Shown here: one piece after another, positions 28,048-37,400 of the stretch
Layout of the letters: each line of letters begins with the position of its first letter
How positions within the stretch are numbered: position 1 is the stretch's first letter
DNA from: Ignavibacteria bacterium
Lineage (GTDB): Bacteria > Bacteroidota > Ignavibacteria > Tepidaquicellales > Tepidaquicellaceae
Assembly (NCBI GenBank): GCA_016719565.1
Contig: JADJYU010000008.1
Coordinates: 186,001 to 250,000, forward strand
Direction of reading: 5' to 3'
Length of the DNA stretch: 64,000 nt
Notes under the pieces: generated by a model
Told to the model about the DNA's origin: nothing
Database searches by the model: none
The model's input: only the letters and a program-made list of their open reading frames with translations
Program-made: the position numbers and the translations under genes

Positions 28048-28737
28048 ATGAACACAACAACTAAAACATCTTTAATAGATTCTACAAGGTTCTTTTTGAT
28101 AAACGATTATAAAACTGTTTACACTGAAATTCCAAAAGTAGCCTGTACATCTTTTAAAATATGGATTTCCGAACTTCTTGGTAAGGAATTTGACAGAAGT
28201 AATTGGGAATACATTCACGAACTTGATCTTCCTATGATTTCCGGAAACAGTTCTTTAAATTTATATCCGAATCATTTTAAATTTTGCTTCATCAGAAATC
28301 CATGGGACAGACTTCTGTCCTGCTGGATGAGCAAAATAAAAACGGAAGATTATGATGACGGAAAAAACTGGAGAAAAGGAGTGGAAAATAATTTCTGGAG
28401 ATACGGCGATTTGTCCCGGACGGAAATGTCTTTCAAAGAATTCGTAAAATCCGTTACTCAAATTCCTGATGCAAATGCAGACGCACATTTTCGGTCACAA
28501 TATACTTTTTTTTATGACAATAATCGTAATAAATGTGTCGACTTTGTAGGAAGATTTGAAAAAATTGACACTCACTTTCCATATATCTGTGAAATTATGA
28601 ATGCTCCGGTTACTGAACTTCCCCATGTACACAAGCAAGATAGAACTCATTACAAAGATTATTATGACTCCCGTACTGCTGATATGATTAGAGACCGGTA
28701 TGCAATGGATATTGAGTTATTCGGATACAGTTTTTGA
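28048..28737 (+). CDS. Sulfotransferase (Sulfotransfer_2 family)
   Basis: 229 residues. Transfers sulfate from PAPS to a carbohydrate or glycan. The 5'-phosphosulfate loop is EIPKVACTSFK (residues about 27-37) and the 3'-phosphate site is FCFIRNPWDRLLSCWMS (about 74-90). FVGRFEKID and the late PHVHKQDRTHYKDYY also match the family. No signal peptide or membrane helix. It stands alone and its 3' end overlaps nhaA by 21 bp tail to tail. Likely decorates surface polysaccharide; acceptor unknown. Confidence 0.88.
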   Translation: MNTTTKTSLIDSTRFFLINDYKTVYTEIPKVACTSFKIWISELLGKEFDRSNWEYIHELDLPMISGNSSLNLYPNHFKFCFIRNPWDRLLSCWMSKIKTEDYDDGKNWRKGVENNFWRYGDLSRTEMSFKEFVKSVTQIPDANADAHFRSQYTFFYDNNRNKCVDFVGRFEKIDTHFPYICEIMNAPVTELPHVHKQDRTHYKDYYDSRTADMIRDRYAMDIELFGYSF

Positions 28738-29931
28738 ATAATCATTTTTATCCTTCCGGTTATTAAATTTCAGCACTAAAAATCCGGTGATGCCTGCAAT
28801 AAGTGAAGAAATAAGAATTGCAATTTTTGAATTTATGATATTTTCATTCCTTTCGAATGCAAGTAGAGTTATGAAAATTGACATAGTAAATCCTATTCCC
28901 CCTAAGATACCGGCCCCGAAAATATTTTTCCAGTCTGGTTTATCAATAATTTTTACGATACCGGTTTTGACTGAAAGATAACTGAATAAAAAAATACCCG
29001 CCGGCTTTCCTATAAAGAGTCCGGCCATAATTCCGATTGTATTGCTGTTAAGAAATCCGGATGTCCAGTCGCCGCTAAGTACAATGCCTGTATTTGCTAA
29101 TGCAAACAGCGGAAGCACTATAAATGCAATGGGTTTATGAAGTCCGTGCTGTAGTTTATATGAAATAGATTGGGAATCTCCTTTTCCAAACGGAATGGCA
29201 AAAGCGAGAAGCACCCCTGCTATTGTTGCATGTACACCGGATTTCAGCATGAAGTACCACATTATTACGCCAATTATGAGATACAGATAAAGTATGTTTA
29301 CTTTTTTTCTGTTCATTACCAGCATGATCAGGAACAAAACAATTGCCATTGAAAAATGGAAAATGGAAAATCCTTTCGAGTAAAAAATTGCTATTATTAT
29401 TATCGCTCCCAGATCATCTGCAATAGCAAGCGCCGTCAGAAAGACTTTTATCCTGACGGGTACTTTGTTTCCAAGTAAAGAAAGTATGCCGAGAGCAAAT
29501 GCAATATCCGTCGCCATAGGAATAGCCATACCCGACTGCGTCTCCGTACCGGCATTAAGTGAGAAGTGAATGAGTGACGGAACAATAATACCGCCGGCGG
29601 CGGCAACAATCGGAAACATTGCAACGTTAAGATCGGATAATTCGCCGATGTAAATTTCACGCTCTATCTCAAGTCCTATCATCAGAAAAAATATTGCCAT
29701 GAGCCCGTCATTGATCCAGTAATTAACAGGATAATATAACTTAACGACATCTGTTGTAAATCCGATCTTAGTTTCCCAGAAATTCAGATATGCAGGACCA
29801 AAATAAGAATTGGCAATAACTAGAGAAATTACCGTGCAGAGCATCAGCAATAATCCTGAAGTCTTTTCACTTTCGTAAAACTCCCTGAAGAGTTTAGTAA
29901 TTTTGATATTTGTGATTGGGATTTTTTTCAA
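28717..29931 (-). CDS. nhaA: Na+/H+ antiporter NhaA
   Basis: Exchanges sodium for protons across the inner membrane for salt and pH homeostasis. 404 residues with about 12 membrane helices. The ion-binding pair ALAIADDLGAIIIIA and the MATDIAFALGILSLLG helix are intact, as is the LMIGLEIEREIYIGELS segment. Length is typical. No operon partner. Confidence 0.95.
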   Translation of the reverse strand: MKKIPITNIKITKLFREFYESEKTSGLLLMLCTVISLVIANSYFGPAYLNFWETKIGFTTDVVKLYYPVNYWINDGLMAIFFLMIGLEIEREIYIGELSDLNVAMFPIVAAAGGIIVPSLIHFSLNAGTETQSGMAIPMATDIAFALGILSLLGNKVPVRIKVFLTALAIADDLGAIIIIAIFYSKGFSIFHFSMAIVLFLIMLVMNRKKVNILYLYLIIGVIMWYFMLKSGVHATIAGVLLAFAIPFGKGDSQSISYKLQHGLHKPIAFIVLPLFALANTGIVLSGDWTSGFLNSNTIGIMAGLFIGKPAGIFLFSYLSVKTGIVKIIDKPDWKNIFGAGILGGIGFTMSIFITLLAFERNENIINSKIAILISSLIAGITGFLVLKFNNRKDKNDYSKTVSE

Positions 29932-30114
29932 ACGATAGTAAATTCGTAAAACATACTTGCAGATTCAATTCTTAAAAAATTGAATTTATTTTATTTAAAT
30001 AAAATTCAAAGTAAATATATTATTTGTAATTTGTATGACAAAAAGAAATCTATTCAGAAAAATTTAACATTATAATTTTTATTGTTTATCTATATATTTG
30101 TAAAAAATAAAATT

Positions 30115-30618
30115 ATGCTGTCTCTAAAAAAAATATGTATTATAGTGATAATGATGTTTATTTCATCAGGCTTGTATTCACAGAATACTAACTGGTCAAC
30201 TCTGTCTTATTATTTTTCAAACGGTCCGGTCTCTCCGGAATATCAATACAGTTACCGGATCAATCTTAACGAATCCGGCGAAGGTGTATTCTATTATACA
30301 AATACTGAAGGTAGCCGCGAAAGAAATTTTACTGTGAGCGCAGAAGCATTGGAGAAGTTCAACAAATATTTTATATTAAGCGATGTCTTTTCCGTAACTC
30401 CTGATTCAATGAAGTCTGAAATGAATTTGATGGGAGGCTCTGTCAGCACTCTGGAAGTTACAATGTGGCAGGCGCCTGATCTTGATGCCCGGCCGGCTAC
30501 TATTACTATTCCGGCGCATGTTAAAGATGAATATTTTGATGACATAAACTGCATTTATAAAAAAATTGAAAATCTCGTTCCTAAAGATATAATGCTGGAA
30601 TTTATAAAAAAAAAATAA
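30115..30618 (+). CDS. Secreted protein of unknown function, tandem copy A
   Basis: 167 residues from ATG 30115 (MLSLKKICIIVIMMFISSGLYSQ, a signal peptide). A longer frame from TTG 30082 is less likely because TATATTTG, a -7-like box, sits at 30093-30100. The mature protein begins NTNWSTLSYYFSNGPVSPEYQYSY and is paralogous to the next gene (YKWFEISYFHSTGPVSPEYQYNY). Both share alternating-strand composition and end with a short helix (KIENLVPKDI / EIEKLVPNSI). No known family recognised. Confidence 0.7.
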   Translation: MLSLKKICIIVIMMFISSGLYSQNTNWSTLSYYFSNGPVSPEYQYSYRINLNESGEGVFYYTNTEGSRERNFTVSAEALEKFNKYFILSDVFSVTPDSMKSEMNLMGGSVSTLEVTMWQAPDLDARPATITIPAHVKDEYFDDINCIYKKIENLVPKDIMLEFIKKK

Positions 30619-30627
30619 CCATAATTT

Positions 30628-31209
30628 ATGAAAAAACTTTTTGCATTCGCAATTTTATTTATTTGTTTTAATAATACCTTCGCTGATTACAAGTGGTTTG
30701 AAATTTCTTATTTTCATTCTACCGGTCCTGTCTCTCCGGAATATCAGTATAACTATAATGTAAAGATCAACGCTGACGGAACAGGCGTACTGGACTTTAC
30801 TAAAGCGGGGACAACAAAAAGTTATAATTTCAGTGTAAGCAAAAAGAATCTTAACAAACTTAACTCTGCATTTATTAAAAGCGGTGTGATGGATTTAAGT
30901 TTAGATGACCTGAATTCAGAAAAAAATCTGATCGGCGGACCGGTTTATAACGCAACTATATCTATGAATTATAACCAGCTTACCGAGGAATATATTAAAA
31001 GATCCGAATTGAAAAAGAAGCTCAGAGGCGAGAATGACGAAGATCCAAATCATAACAGGGACGAAAAAGGATTCAAAACTAAAGGTAAAAGACCTATAAT
31101 TATAATCCCAAACAGAGTCAGTGAAAATTATTCACAAGGCATACATAACTTCTATCTGGAAATAGAAAAGCTTGTTCCTAATTCAATATGGGCGGAAGCG
31201 CTTAAGTGA
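30628..31209 (+). CDS. Secreted protein of unknown function, tandem copy B
   Basis: 193 residues, ATG 9 bp after copy A. Signal peptide about 1-19 (MKKLFAFAILFICFNNTFA). Shares GPVSPEYQY, the NLNGTGV-type strand region and the ExENLVP/EIEKLVP end with copy A, but carries an extra charged insert (about 118-150, RSELKKKLRGENDEDPNHN) before the IIIIPNRVSE strand. The pair looks like a tandem duplication followed by divergence. Function unknown; probably periplasmic or surface. Confidence 0.7.
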   Translation: MKKLFAFAILFICFNNTFADYKWFEISYFHSTGPVSPEYQYNYNVKINADGTGVLDFTKAGTTKSYNFSVSKKNLNKLNSAFIKSGVMDLSLDDLNSEKNLIGGPVYNATISMNYNQLTEEYIKRSELKKKLRGENDEDPNHNRDEKGFKTKGKRPIIIIPNRVSENYSQGIHNFYLEIEKLVPNSIWAEALK

Positions 31210-31235
31210 TTTTCGAAAACGTACATTTATAATTT

Positions 31236-32642
31236 TCAGATTTTTCTGATAGTAAAGCCTTCTTTGCTGTCAGAAATATCGTAACCTTTTTGCTTTACAA
31301 GCTCTCTGATCTCATCAGCTTTTTTAAAATCTTTTTGTGATTTCGCTTCTGTTCTGTTCTCTGCAAGTTTTTTTATTTCATCCGGAATTTCTGATTTCTC
31401 ATCATCGGAATTCAAAGACTCTAATCCTAATCCGAATACTTTATCAAAATTATAAATTATATCAAGCTTCTCCCCGTCATTCAGTGAGTTGTCTTTAACA
31501 GCTTCCCACAGCACTGCCATTGCTTCCGGCATATTCAGATCGTCATTTATTTTTTCTGTAAAACTTATTTTATAATCTGAAATTATCTGAGCCGAAGCAT
31601 CTCTTGATTTTTCATCTGATGATTTCATATTAAGCACACGGCTCTTCAGATTATTATATCCGTTCTTAGCAGCGTCTAACGCTTCAAAAGTAAATTTCTG
31701 TTTTCTCCTGTAATGCGCCGTCAGCAGAAAAAATCTGTAATCAAGAGGAGAATATCCTTTATCAATCAATGTCTGCAGCGTAATGAACCTTCCAGTTGAC
31801 TTCGACATTTTTTCATTTCCCATATCCAGGAATTCACCGTGCAGCCAATAGTTCACAAACTTCTCGCCGTTGCAGGCTTCAGACTGCGCTATCTCATTTG
31901 TATGATGAATAGGAATATGATCCACTCCGCCGCAGTGTATGTCAAAATGATTTCCGAGTATCGCTTTGCTCATTGCAGAGCATTCAATATGCCAGCCGGG
32001 AAATCCTATGCCCCACGGAGATTCCCATTCCATCTGTCTCTTCTCATTCTCCGGAGAAAGTTTCCACAGGGCAAAGTCTGTGATATTTTTTTTCTCGGTT
32101 GAAAATTCTATTCTCGCACCCTCTTTTAATCCTTCAATGTCGAGCTTTGCAAGTTTACCGTAATCTTTTAAAAGCGATGTATCAAAATATATTCCGTCAG
32201 AAGTTTTATATGTGAATCCTTTTTCCTCAAGACATTTCACCATATCGATCTGCTCTTTAATGTAATCAGTTGCCTTTGTATAAATGTCCGGCGGAATAAT
32301 ATTAAGCAGATCCCTGTCGCGGAAAAAAAATCCGGTATAAAATTCTGAAAGTTCGAAGACGCTTTTTCCCAGCTGCTTTGCAGACTTTTCCATCTTGTCC
32401 TCACCTTCATCCTGATCCGAAACAAGATGTCCGACATCGGTAATGTTCATTACATATTTAACTTCAATTCCGTTGTATCTCAAAACTCTGAGAAGTATAT
32501 CTTCAAAAAAGAAAGTCCTGAAGTTTCCGATATGCTGATAATTATATACCGTTGGTCCGCAGCTGTACATTCCCGCTTTACCGGGACTGACAGGAATAAA
32601 TTCTTCTTTTGATCTGGAAAGTGTGTTAAAAAGCTTCAGCAT
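31236..32642 (-). CDS. cysS: Cysteinyl-tRNA synthetase
   Basis: Charges tRNA-Cys. 468 residues, usual length. Class I signature YNYQHIGNFRTFFFED (HIGN form of HIGH), zinc ligands in MYSCGPTVY and GWHIECSAM / CGGVDHIPIHHTNE, and KMSKS in NEKMSKSTGRF. The C-terminal DALR-like helical domain ends in KKADEIRELVKQKGYDI. On the minus strand after the cytosine deaminase, 88 bp apart. Confidence 0.97.
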   Translation of the reverse strand: MLKLFNTLSRSKEEFIPVSPGKAGMYSCGPTVYNYQHIGNFRTFFFEDILLRVLRYNGIEVKYVMNITDVGHLVSDQDEGEDKMEKSAKQLGKSVFELSEFYTGFFFRDRDLLNIIPPDIYTKATDYIKEQIDMVKCLEEKGFTYKTSDGIYFDTSLLKDYGKLAKLDIEGLKEGARIEFSTEKKNITDFALWKLSPENEKRQMEWESPWGIGFPGWHIECSAMSKAILGNHFDIHCGGVDHIPIHHTNEIAQSEACNGEKFVNYWLHGEFLDMGNEKMSKSTGRFITLQTLIDKGYSPLDYRFFLLTAHYRRKQKFTFEALDAAKNGYNNLKSRVLNMKSSDEKSRDASAQIISDYKISFTEKINDDLNMPEAMAVLWEAVKDNSLNDGEKLDIIYNFDKVFGLGLESLNSDDEKSEIPDEIKKLAENRTEAKSQKDFKKADEIRELVKQKGYDISDSKEGFTIRKI

Positions 32643-32730
32643 TATTCGTTATACTTTTTTAAAAATTTTATAAACTTAAAATTTATAGCGGATACTTGAA
32701 ACAGATAAAGGTGTAACGAAAAATTGTTAG

Positions 32731-33165
32731 TTACAATTCGCCAATATCTTCATACCACAGTTTTGGATTTTTATCTATGAATTCCTTCATCAGATCTTTG
32801 CATTCTTTGAGATCTAGATTTATCACTTCGATACCGTGCGACTCCATAAATTCACGCGCACCGCTGAATGTCTCATCCTCACCGGCAATGACTTTTTTAA
32901 TTCCGAACTGAACGCTCGCGCCTGCGCACAGATAGCACGGCATCAGAGTGGAATACAGAACTGTATCTTTGTAAACTCCTATCCTGCCGGCATTTTGCAG
33001 ACAGTCGATCTCTGCATGTATTACCGGATCATTATTCTGAACTCTCCGGTTATGTCCTCTTCCTATGATTACACTATCCTTTACGAGCACGGATCCAATT
33101 GGAATGCCTCCTTCGGAAAGTCCTTTTCTAGCTTCGATAATTGCTTCCGTCATATATTTATCCAT
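32731..33165 (-). CDS. Cytosine deaminase (Fcy1-type)
   Basis: 144 residues of the CDA-fold zinc deaminases. Zinc and proton-relay motifs HAEIDCL and MPCYLCAGA are present. The ending FIDKNPKLWYEDIGEL and the stretch EGGIPIGSVLV...GRGHNRR are much closer to yeast cytosine deaminase (Fcy1) than to TadA, so conversion of cytosine to uracil for pyrimidine salvage is the likely reaction. Sits between cysS and a cupin gene; co-transcription with the MalQ group is possible. Confidence 0.85.
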   Translation of the reverse strand: MDKYMTEAIIEARKGLSEGGIPIGSVLVKDSVIIGRGHNRRVQNNDPVIHAEIDCLQNAGRIGVYKDTVLYSTLMPCYLCAGASVQFGIKKVIAGEDETFSGAREFMESHGIEVINLDLKECKDLMKEFIDKNPKLWYEDIGEL

Positions 33166-33201
33166 GATCTGTTTTTTTAATATTTAAAAAATTTTTTAAA
33201 T

Positions 33202-33702
33202 CTATGTAAGTAAATTAATAATATCGGTATGTTCCGGATAAGTATTGAGCAGCTCTTTCCTGTCAGCCAGTTCGAAATCTTCAAAATGAAATCCCGGAGA
33301 TACAGTGCATCCCGCGAGGCAGTATGAATTCTTATTCTGCAGTGCCGCTCCAAACCAGTTTCCCGCTTTTATTACTACCTGCGGAAGATCCCCTTCCTCA
33401 GTATTCATTCCTAATCTGTTAACTTTTAATAAACCGTAAGTATCAATTTCAAAGATCAGCAGTGTGCCGCCGTCATAGAAATGCCACAGTTCATCCGATA
33501 GTATTCTGTGAAATCTGGATTTGTCATTTTCCGACAGAAGATAATAAATAGATGTAGAAATATTTCTGTCCCCGCTGAACTCATCAGGCAGATGCTCCTT
33601 TTTTAGGGAAAGATCTGAACGGTAAACTTCTTTAAAAAATCCTCCTTCGGGATGGGTTTTCATATTAAGATTTTTTATCCATTGTGAAGATGTATTTTTC
33701 AT
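33202..33702 (-). CDS. DUF985 cupin-fold protein
   Basis: 166 residues. Begins WIKNLNMKTHPEGGFFKEVYRSD, the family signature of cupin_5/DUF985, with ISTSIYYLLSENDKSRFHRI, DELWHFYDGG and CLAGCTVSPGFHFEDFEL following. One double-stranded beta-helix domain that may bind a sugar or metal; the physiological ligand of this family is not known. 15 bp after malQ on the same strand. Confidence 0.88.
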   Translation of the reverse strand: MKNTSSQWIKNLNMKTHPEGGFFKEVYRSDLSLKKEHLPDEFSGDRNISTSIYYLLSENDKSRFHRILSDELWHFYDGGTLLIFEIDTYGLLKVNRLGMNTEEGDLPQVVIKAGNWFGAALQNKNSYCLAGCTVSPGFHFEDFELADRKELLNTYPEHTDIINLLT

Positions 33703-33717
33703 TACTGATTATTTATA

Positions 33718-35556
33718 TTATTGAACTAATCTGTCAGAATCTCTTACTAGTTTTTTTATAACCGGATTTATTTGTAAGGATATAATTTCTTCGAGCGAAA
33801 TCGGAATTCTCATTGTCCAGTTCAGATCATTAACTGTTCCGGGGCTATTGATTCTGTAACCTGACGAACTGTGATTATTCAGAAAGTCCTTATCCAGATA
33901 CAAATATTCCTGAATCAGCTGTATGCTGAAAATGGAATTGCACTCGAATATTTTTTTAATTGATCTGTTTATGAACTCCGTTGTCACCGGCATTTCTTTA
34001 TTTCCTTCATATCCGATGTACCGGCAGTATTTTATTTTTTCAGAATATCCTGATAAATAGGAATCTACAAACTCCCTTGCGTGATCATAACTTAATTCTA
34101 TTATATTTAAAAGTTCATATACATTTGCAATTTCCTTTTTCCAGTAAAGTTTTGCTCCTGATGATTTCGCCGCATCAAACAGTTTACTATTAAGCTCTGA
34201 TATTTTCTCTTCACTGAATCCCTTACTTTGAAAAAATTTTCTGAAAGAATTTTTATCTGTGCAGCCGGCTTCAGTTTCATACCATGCCGGTAAAGGACTT
34301 GAGTCATGAGTGGATAATACGGAAACCGAATTGGATCTGTATCTTTCCGGCTGAATGAAATTATAATTTAAAGCAGGAGTTTTTTCCCATCGCTGAACGC
34401 TGATTCCTGTGACGCCGAATTCCTTAAGAATTTTGTCGGAACATACCGGCACCGTTCCCAGGTCTTCAGCGCAGGGAAGCATATCCGTACTTTGATTCAT
34501 TTCAGATAAAATAGTTCTGCCGTGATGTTCCCATTCGTTTTCATTTTCCGGATCAAAGTGACCTGCCATTCCTCCGTATTCTTCAGGAGTTTTATTTTCA
34601 ATGGTCCATATTCTGAACAGTCCGACGAAGTGATCGATCCTGAACATATTATAAAAATTCTGAGCATAATTTAATCTGTGTCTGATGTAAGCATAATTAT
34701 CAGCAGCGATATTAGTCCAGTTATATGGCGGCATTCCCCATCTTTGTCCGTTGGAAAAATACATATCCGGAGGGGCGCCGGATGAGAGATCAAGTTTGAA
34801 ATAATTTTTGTAAGCCCATACATCCGCGCTGTTTTTCGAAACAAGAAAAGGGATGTCACCCATGATATATATATTTTTTCTGTCAGCATATTTCTTCACT
34901 GTCATAAGCTGTTCATATAACTGCCACTGAACCCAGCAATAAAATTTTACGTCTTCCGCATATTGTTTTGAAATCTTTTCAGCGTTTAAGGAAGAAAGAT
35001 ATTTATATTTCCACTCCCAGTCCTGCCAGGCTTTTCCCTGATGATAATCTGATAAGATCTTAAACATCGCATAATACTTCAGCCATTGGATATTGTCATT
35101 TACAAACCTGTCAAACTTTCCGGAACCGGATGAATATTCCGAATCAAAAATTTTTCTGAGCAGTTTAAGTTTATCTTTTCTTATATCGTAATTTACTTTA
35201 ATGTTTTTTTTTGGAAAGTTTTTTTTTAATTCACGCAGCTCTTTTCTGAAAGGGGCAAGGTCAGTTTTTCTTAGTCTTCTGATGCAAATGTAGACGGGAT
35301 CTATTGCAAAAGTGCTGATAGCGCTGTATGGAGAAAAGTCGTTTCCTGTTTCGTTAAGGGGAAGCAGCTGTAGTATTGACAAACCCGTAGCTTCACACCA
35401 GTCTATAAGATAGCGCAGATCCGGGATTTCACCAATACCTGTGCTTTTGGAAGAGTAAACGGAAAACAGCGGCAGCGCAACACCGGCGCGCTTTCTGATT
35501 CCGATCTTTTCCCACTTCTCTGAAGTCCTCGAATATTTAAACTGGTCCGTATTCAA
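33718..35556 (-). CDS. malQ: 4-alpha-glucanotransferase (GH77)
   Basis: Disproportionates maltodextrins during glycogen or starch turnover in the cytoplasm. 612 residues. Motifs: GVALPLFSVYSSKSTGIGEIPDL at the start, DIPFLVSKNSADVW and PPDMYFSNGQRWGMPPYNW, nucleophile Asp in FRIDHFVGLFRIW, acid/base Glu in CAEDLGTVP, and the third acid in LSTHDSSPLPAW. TTG start directly after the GH57 stop (TGATTG, no gap), so the two are translationally coupled and probably act on the same glucan. Confidence 0.94.
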   Translation of the reverse strand: MNTDQFKYSRTSEKWEKIGIRKRAGVALPLFSVYSSKSTGIGEIPDLRYLIDWCEATGLSILQLLPLNETGNDFSPYSAISTFAIDPVYICIRRLRKTDLAPFRKELRELKKNFPKKNIKVNYDIRKDKLKLLRKIFDSEYSSGSGKFDRFVNDNIQWLKYYAMFKILSDYHQGKAWQDWEWKYKYLSSLNAEKISKQYAEDVKFYCWVQWQLYEQLMTVKKYADRKNIYIMGDIPFLVSKNSADVWAYKNYFKLDLSSGAPPDMYFSNGQRWGMPPYNWTNIAADNYAYIRHRLNYAQNFYNMFRIDHFVGLFRIWTIENKTPEEYGGMAGHFDPENENEWEHHGRTILSEMNQSTDMLPCAEDLGTVPVCSDKILKEFGVTGISVQRWEKTPALNYNFIQPERYRSNSVSVLSTHDSSPLPAWYETEAGCTDKNSFRKFFQSKGFSEEKISELNSKLFDAAKSSGAKLYWKKEIANVYELLNIIELSYDHAREFVDSYLSGYSEKIKYCRYIGYEGNKEMPVTTEFINRSIKKIFECNSIFSIQLIQEYLYLDKDFLNNHSSSGYRINSPGTVNDLNWTMRIPISLEEIISLQINPVIKKLVRDSDRLVQ

Positions 35557-37098
35557 TCAGTCATTATTTTGAATAGCTTCAAATCTTTTCTCAATAATTT
35601 CCTTTTCATATAATTCCCTGCCGTCTTTATATTTTGTCAGATTGCTTTTTGCTTCCGAAATTCGGTTTATGAATTCCGGCTCGGGATCATTACCTGTAAC
35701 TTTATATGCGAGCTCCATCGCCCTCTTCGCATACTCGAGGATCTGCAGCGTTTCGATTCCGGATATATCGGAAAAAAACCAGCCGCAGCTTGTGTACATA
35801 AGCATTGAATATTTCTGCATTTCAAGCAGGTCAATGCTGAGCTCCAGTTCATCCTCTGACAGAATTTTTTTCGCATGATCGTAATAAAATTTTATTCTGA
35901 CCTCATCTGAAGGATCTAGCAGAATATTAATATAATCATTTCTCGCAGTCCATACATCTTTGAAAATATCCTTACCTGCATTTTCATAAACTATTATGAG
36001 ATCATCACGGAGCAGGTCAAGACTGTCGCGTAAAACATTCCTCCACTCCTGAGAAGGAAATTCATCCGTTCTGCCGCAGCCGCAGTTTTCCTTCCATCTT
36101 CCTACGCCATGAAGGCAGCTCCATGAAGTTCCATATTCAGCTTCGCCTTTCTTAATTTTAACTTCATATTCAGGCGGATGGTCATTAAGATATTTGCCGA
36201 AATTAGTTAACTCAAATTCAGATTCCGGAAGAAGATCGCTGAATAAATAAGACAAACTCCTTTCTGCATAATGCTTGTGGTGACCGAATGTTTCACCGTC
36301 CACTGCAACGCTTATCAGCCTGTCACCGCCGTCTATATCAACCGGAACCTGTCTTATCCTTTCCAGCAGTTTTTCGGAGCTGAATATATGATCATCGAAA
36401 GCAATATTTTTTGACAAAGGACCGTCATAAAAAAAAATATTTATAAATTTCTTTTTACCCCTTCCCTGATAATACACATACGGACTGCCTGTATAAATAT
36501 TTCCGGCTGAAACATCATGCCAGTGCCTTTCACCCGATTTACGAACCTTATCAGCCTGCGAAGGATCAAGTATAATATATCCGATCCCTTCTTCAATAAG
36601 AACTTCAAGCGTTTCTTCATTGCATGCCGTTTCCGAAAGCCAGATACCTTCCGGATCTCTGCCGAAATGAAATCTGAAATCCGACACTCCCCATTTTATC
36701 TGAGTAATTTTATCTCGCCGGTTAGCAAGCGGCATAATGAGATGACTGTAAACCATAGCAATTGCATTTCCGTGACCGTCATACTTTTCCATGCTAATCC
36801 TGTCACCTTCAATGATCTTTGCATATGTTTTAGGATGCATATTTCTGATCCAGGATAAAAGCGTCGGTCCGAAATTAAAACTGAAATATTCGAAATTGTT
36901 GATTCTCTTTACTACTTTGTCGTGATGATCCACTATAACAGCTTCTGTATTCGGCTTATAGCATTCCTGAAATATTCTCTCGTTCCAGTCATGAAAAGGT
37001 TCAGCCGATGACTGCGGCTCGATCTCATTTGTCCATGCATTTTCTCTCGGCGGCTGATAAAAATGTCCGTGAATGCAGAGGTGTAAATTCTTTTTCAA
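35557..37098 (-). CDS. GH57 alpha-glucan hydrolase/transferase
   Basis: 513 residues. Starts LHLCIHGHFYQPPRENAW, the GH57 entry motif. The catalytic nucleophile Glu lies in GIWLSETACNEETLEVL and the acid Asp in SVAVDGETFGHHKHYAE. The C-terminal half (WSCLHGVGRWKENCGC...QEWRNVLRDSLD) matches the helical DUF3536 domain attached to this GH57 subgroup. An amylolytic or branching-type activity on alpha-1,4 glucan is inferred. TTG start (MKKNLHL). Coupled to malQ; no signal peptide, so it acts in the cytoplasm. Confidence 0.9.
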   Translation of the reverse strand: MKKNLHLCIHGHFYQPPRENAWTNEIEPQSSAEPFHDWNERIFQECYKPNTEAVIVDHHDKVVKRINNFEYFSFNFGPTLLSWIRNMHPKTYAKIIEGDRISMEKYDGHGNAIAMVYSHLIMPLANRRDKITQIKWGVSDFRFHFGRDPEGIWLSETACNEETLEVLIEEGIGYIILDPSQADKVRKSGERHWHDVSAGNIYTGSPYVYYQGRGKKKFINIFFYDGPLSKNIAFDDHIFSSEKLLERIRQVPVDIDGGDRLISVAVDGETFGHHKHYAERSLSYLFSDLLPESEFELTNFGKYLNDHPPEYEVKIKKGEAEYGTSWSCLHGVGRWKENCGCGRTDEFPSQEWRNVLRDSLDLLRDDLIIVYENAGKDIFKDVWTARNDYINILLDPSDEVRIKFYYDHAKKILSEDELELSIDLLEMQKYSMLMYTSCGWFFSDISGIETLQILEYAKRAMELAYKVTGNDPEPEFINRISEAKSNLTKYKDGRELYEKEIIEKRFEAIQNND

Positions 37099-37400
37099 TG
37101 GTAATGTTTTTTTCTAAACTAAAAATAGTTAATTAAAAATGTTAGTAAGAAATATTTATAGTTATCGGGGATTCGTATGCTGTAAAGATACTGAAATCTC
37201 TCTTCCGTTACAATTTTCGGAAACGTTTGCCCGGCAGCTCCGTATACTTTTCACATCTTTACAGCTTTATAAAATTTGTAAAAGATTAATTCGCTTCGGT
37301 TAAATTCAATGGTAAAATAAAATTGTCTGATTTTAACTTATTTATAGACTAAAAATTGTTTTCAAAATAAACTATCTTTTTAAAATTAATTCATTTCACA
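37099..37400. promoter_or_regulatory. Divergent control region with an 11-bp inverted repeat
   Basis: 302 bp between divergent GH57/malQ and the S9 peptidase. GCTGTAAAGAT (37179-37189) and ATCTTTACAGC (37255-37265) are perfect inverted copies separated by 65 bp, a layout compatible with a two-site operator or a long hairpin. No coding sequence seen. Confidence 0.4.

Noticed and set aside
30082..30114. Upstream TTG start for secreted protein A
   Set aside because: A -7-like TATATTTG lies inside it, and ATG 30115 gives a standard signal peptide.
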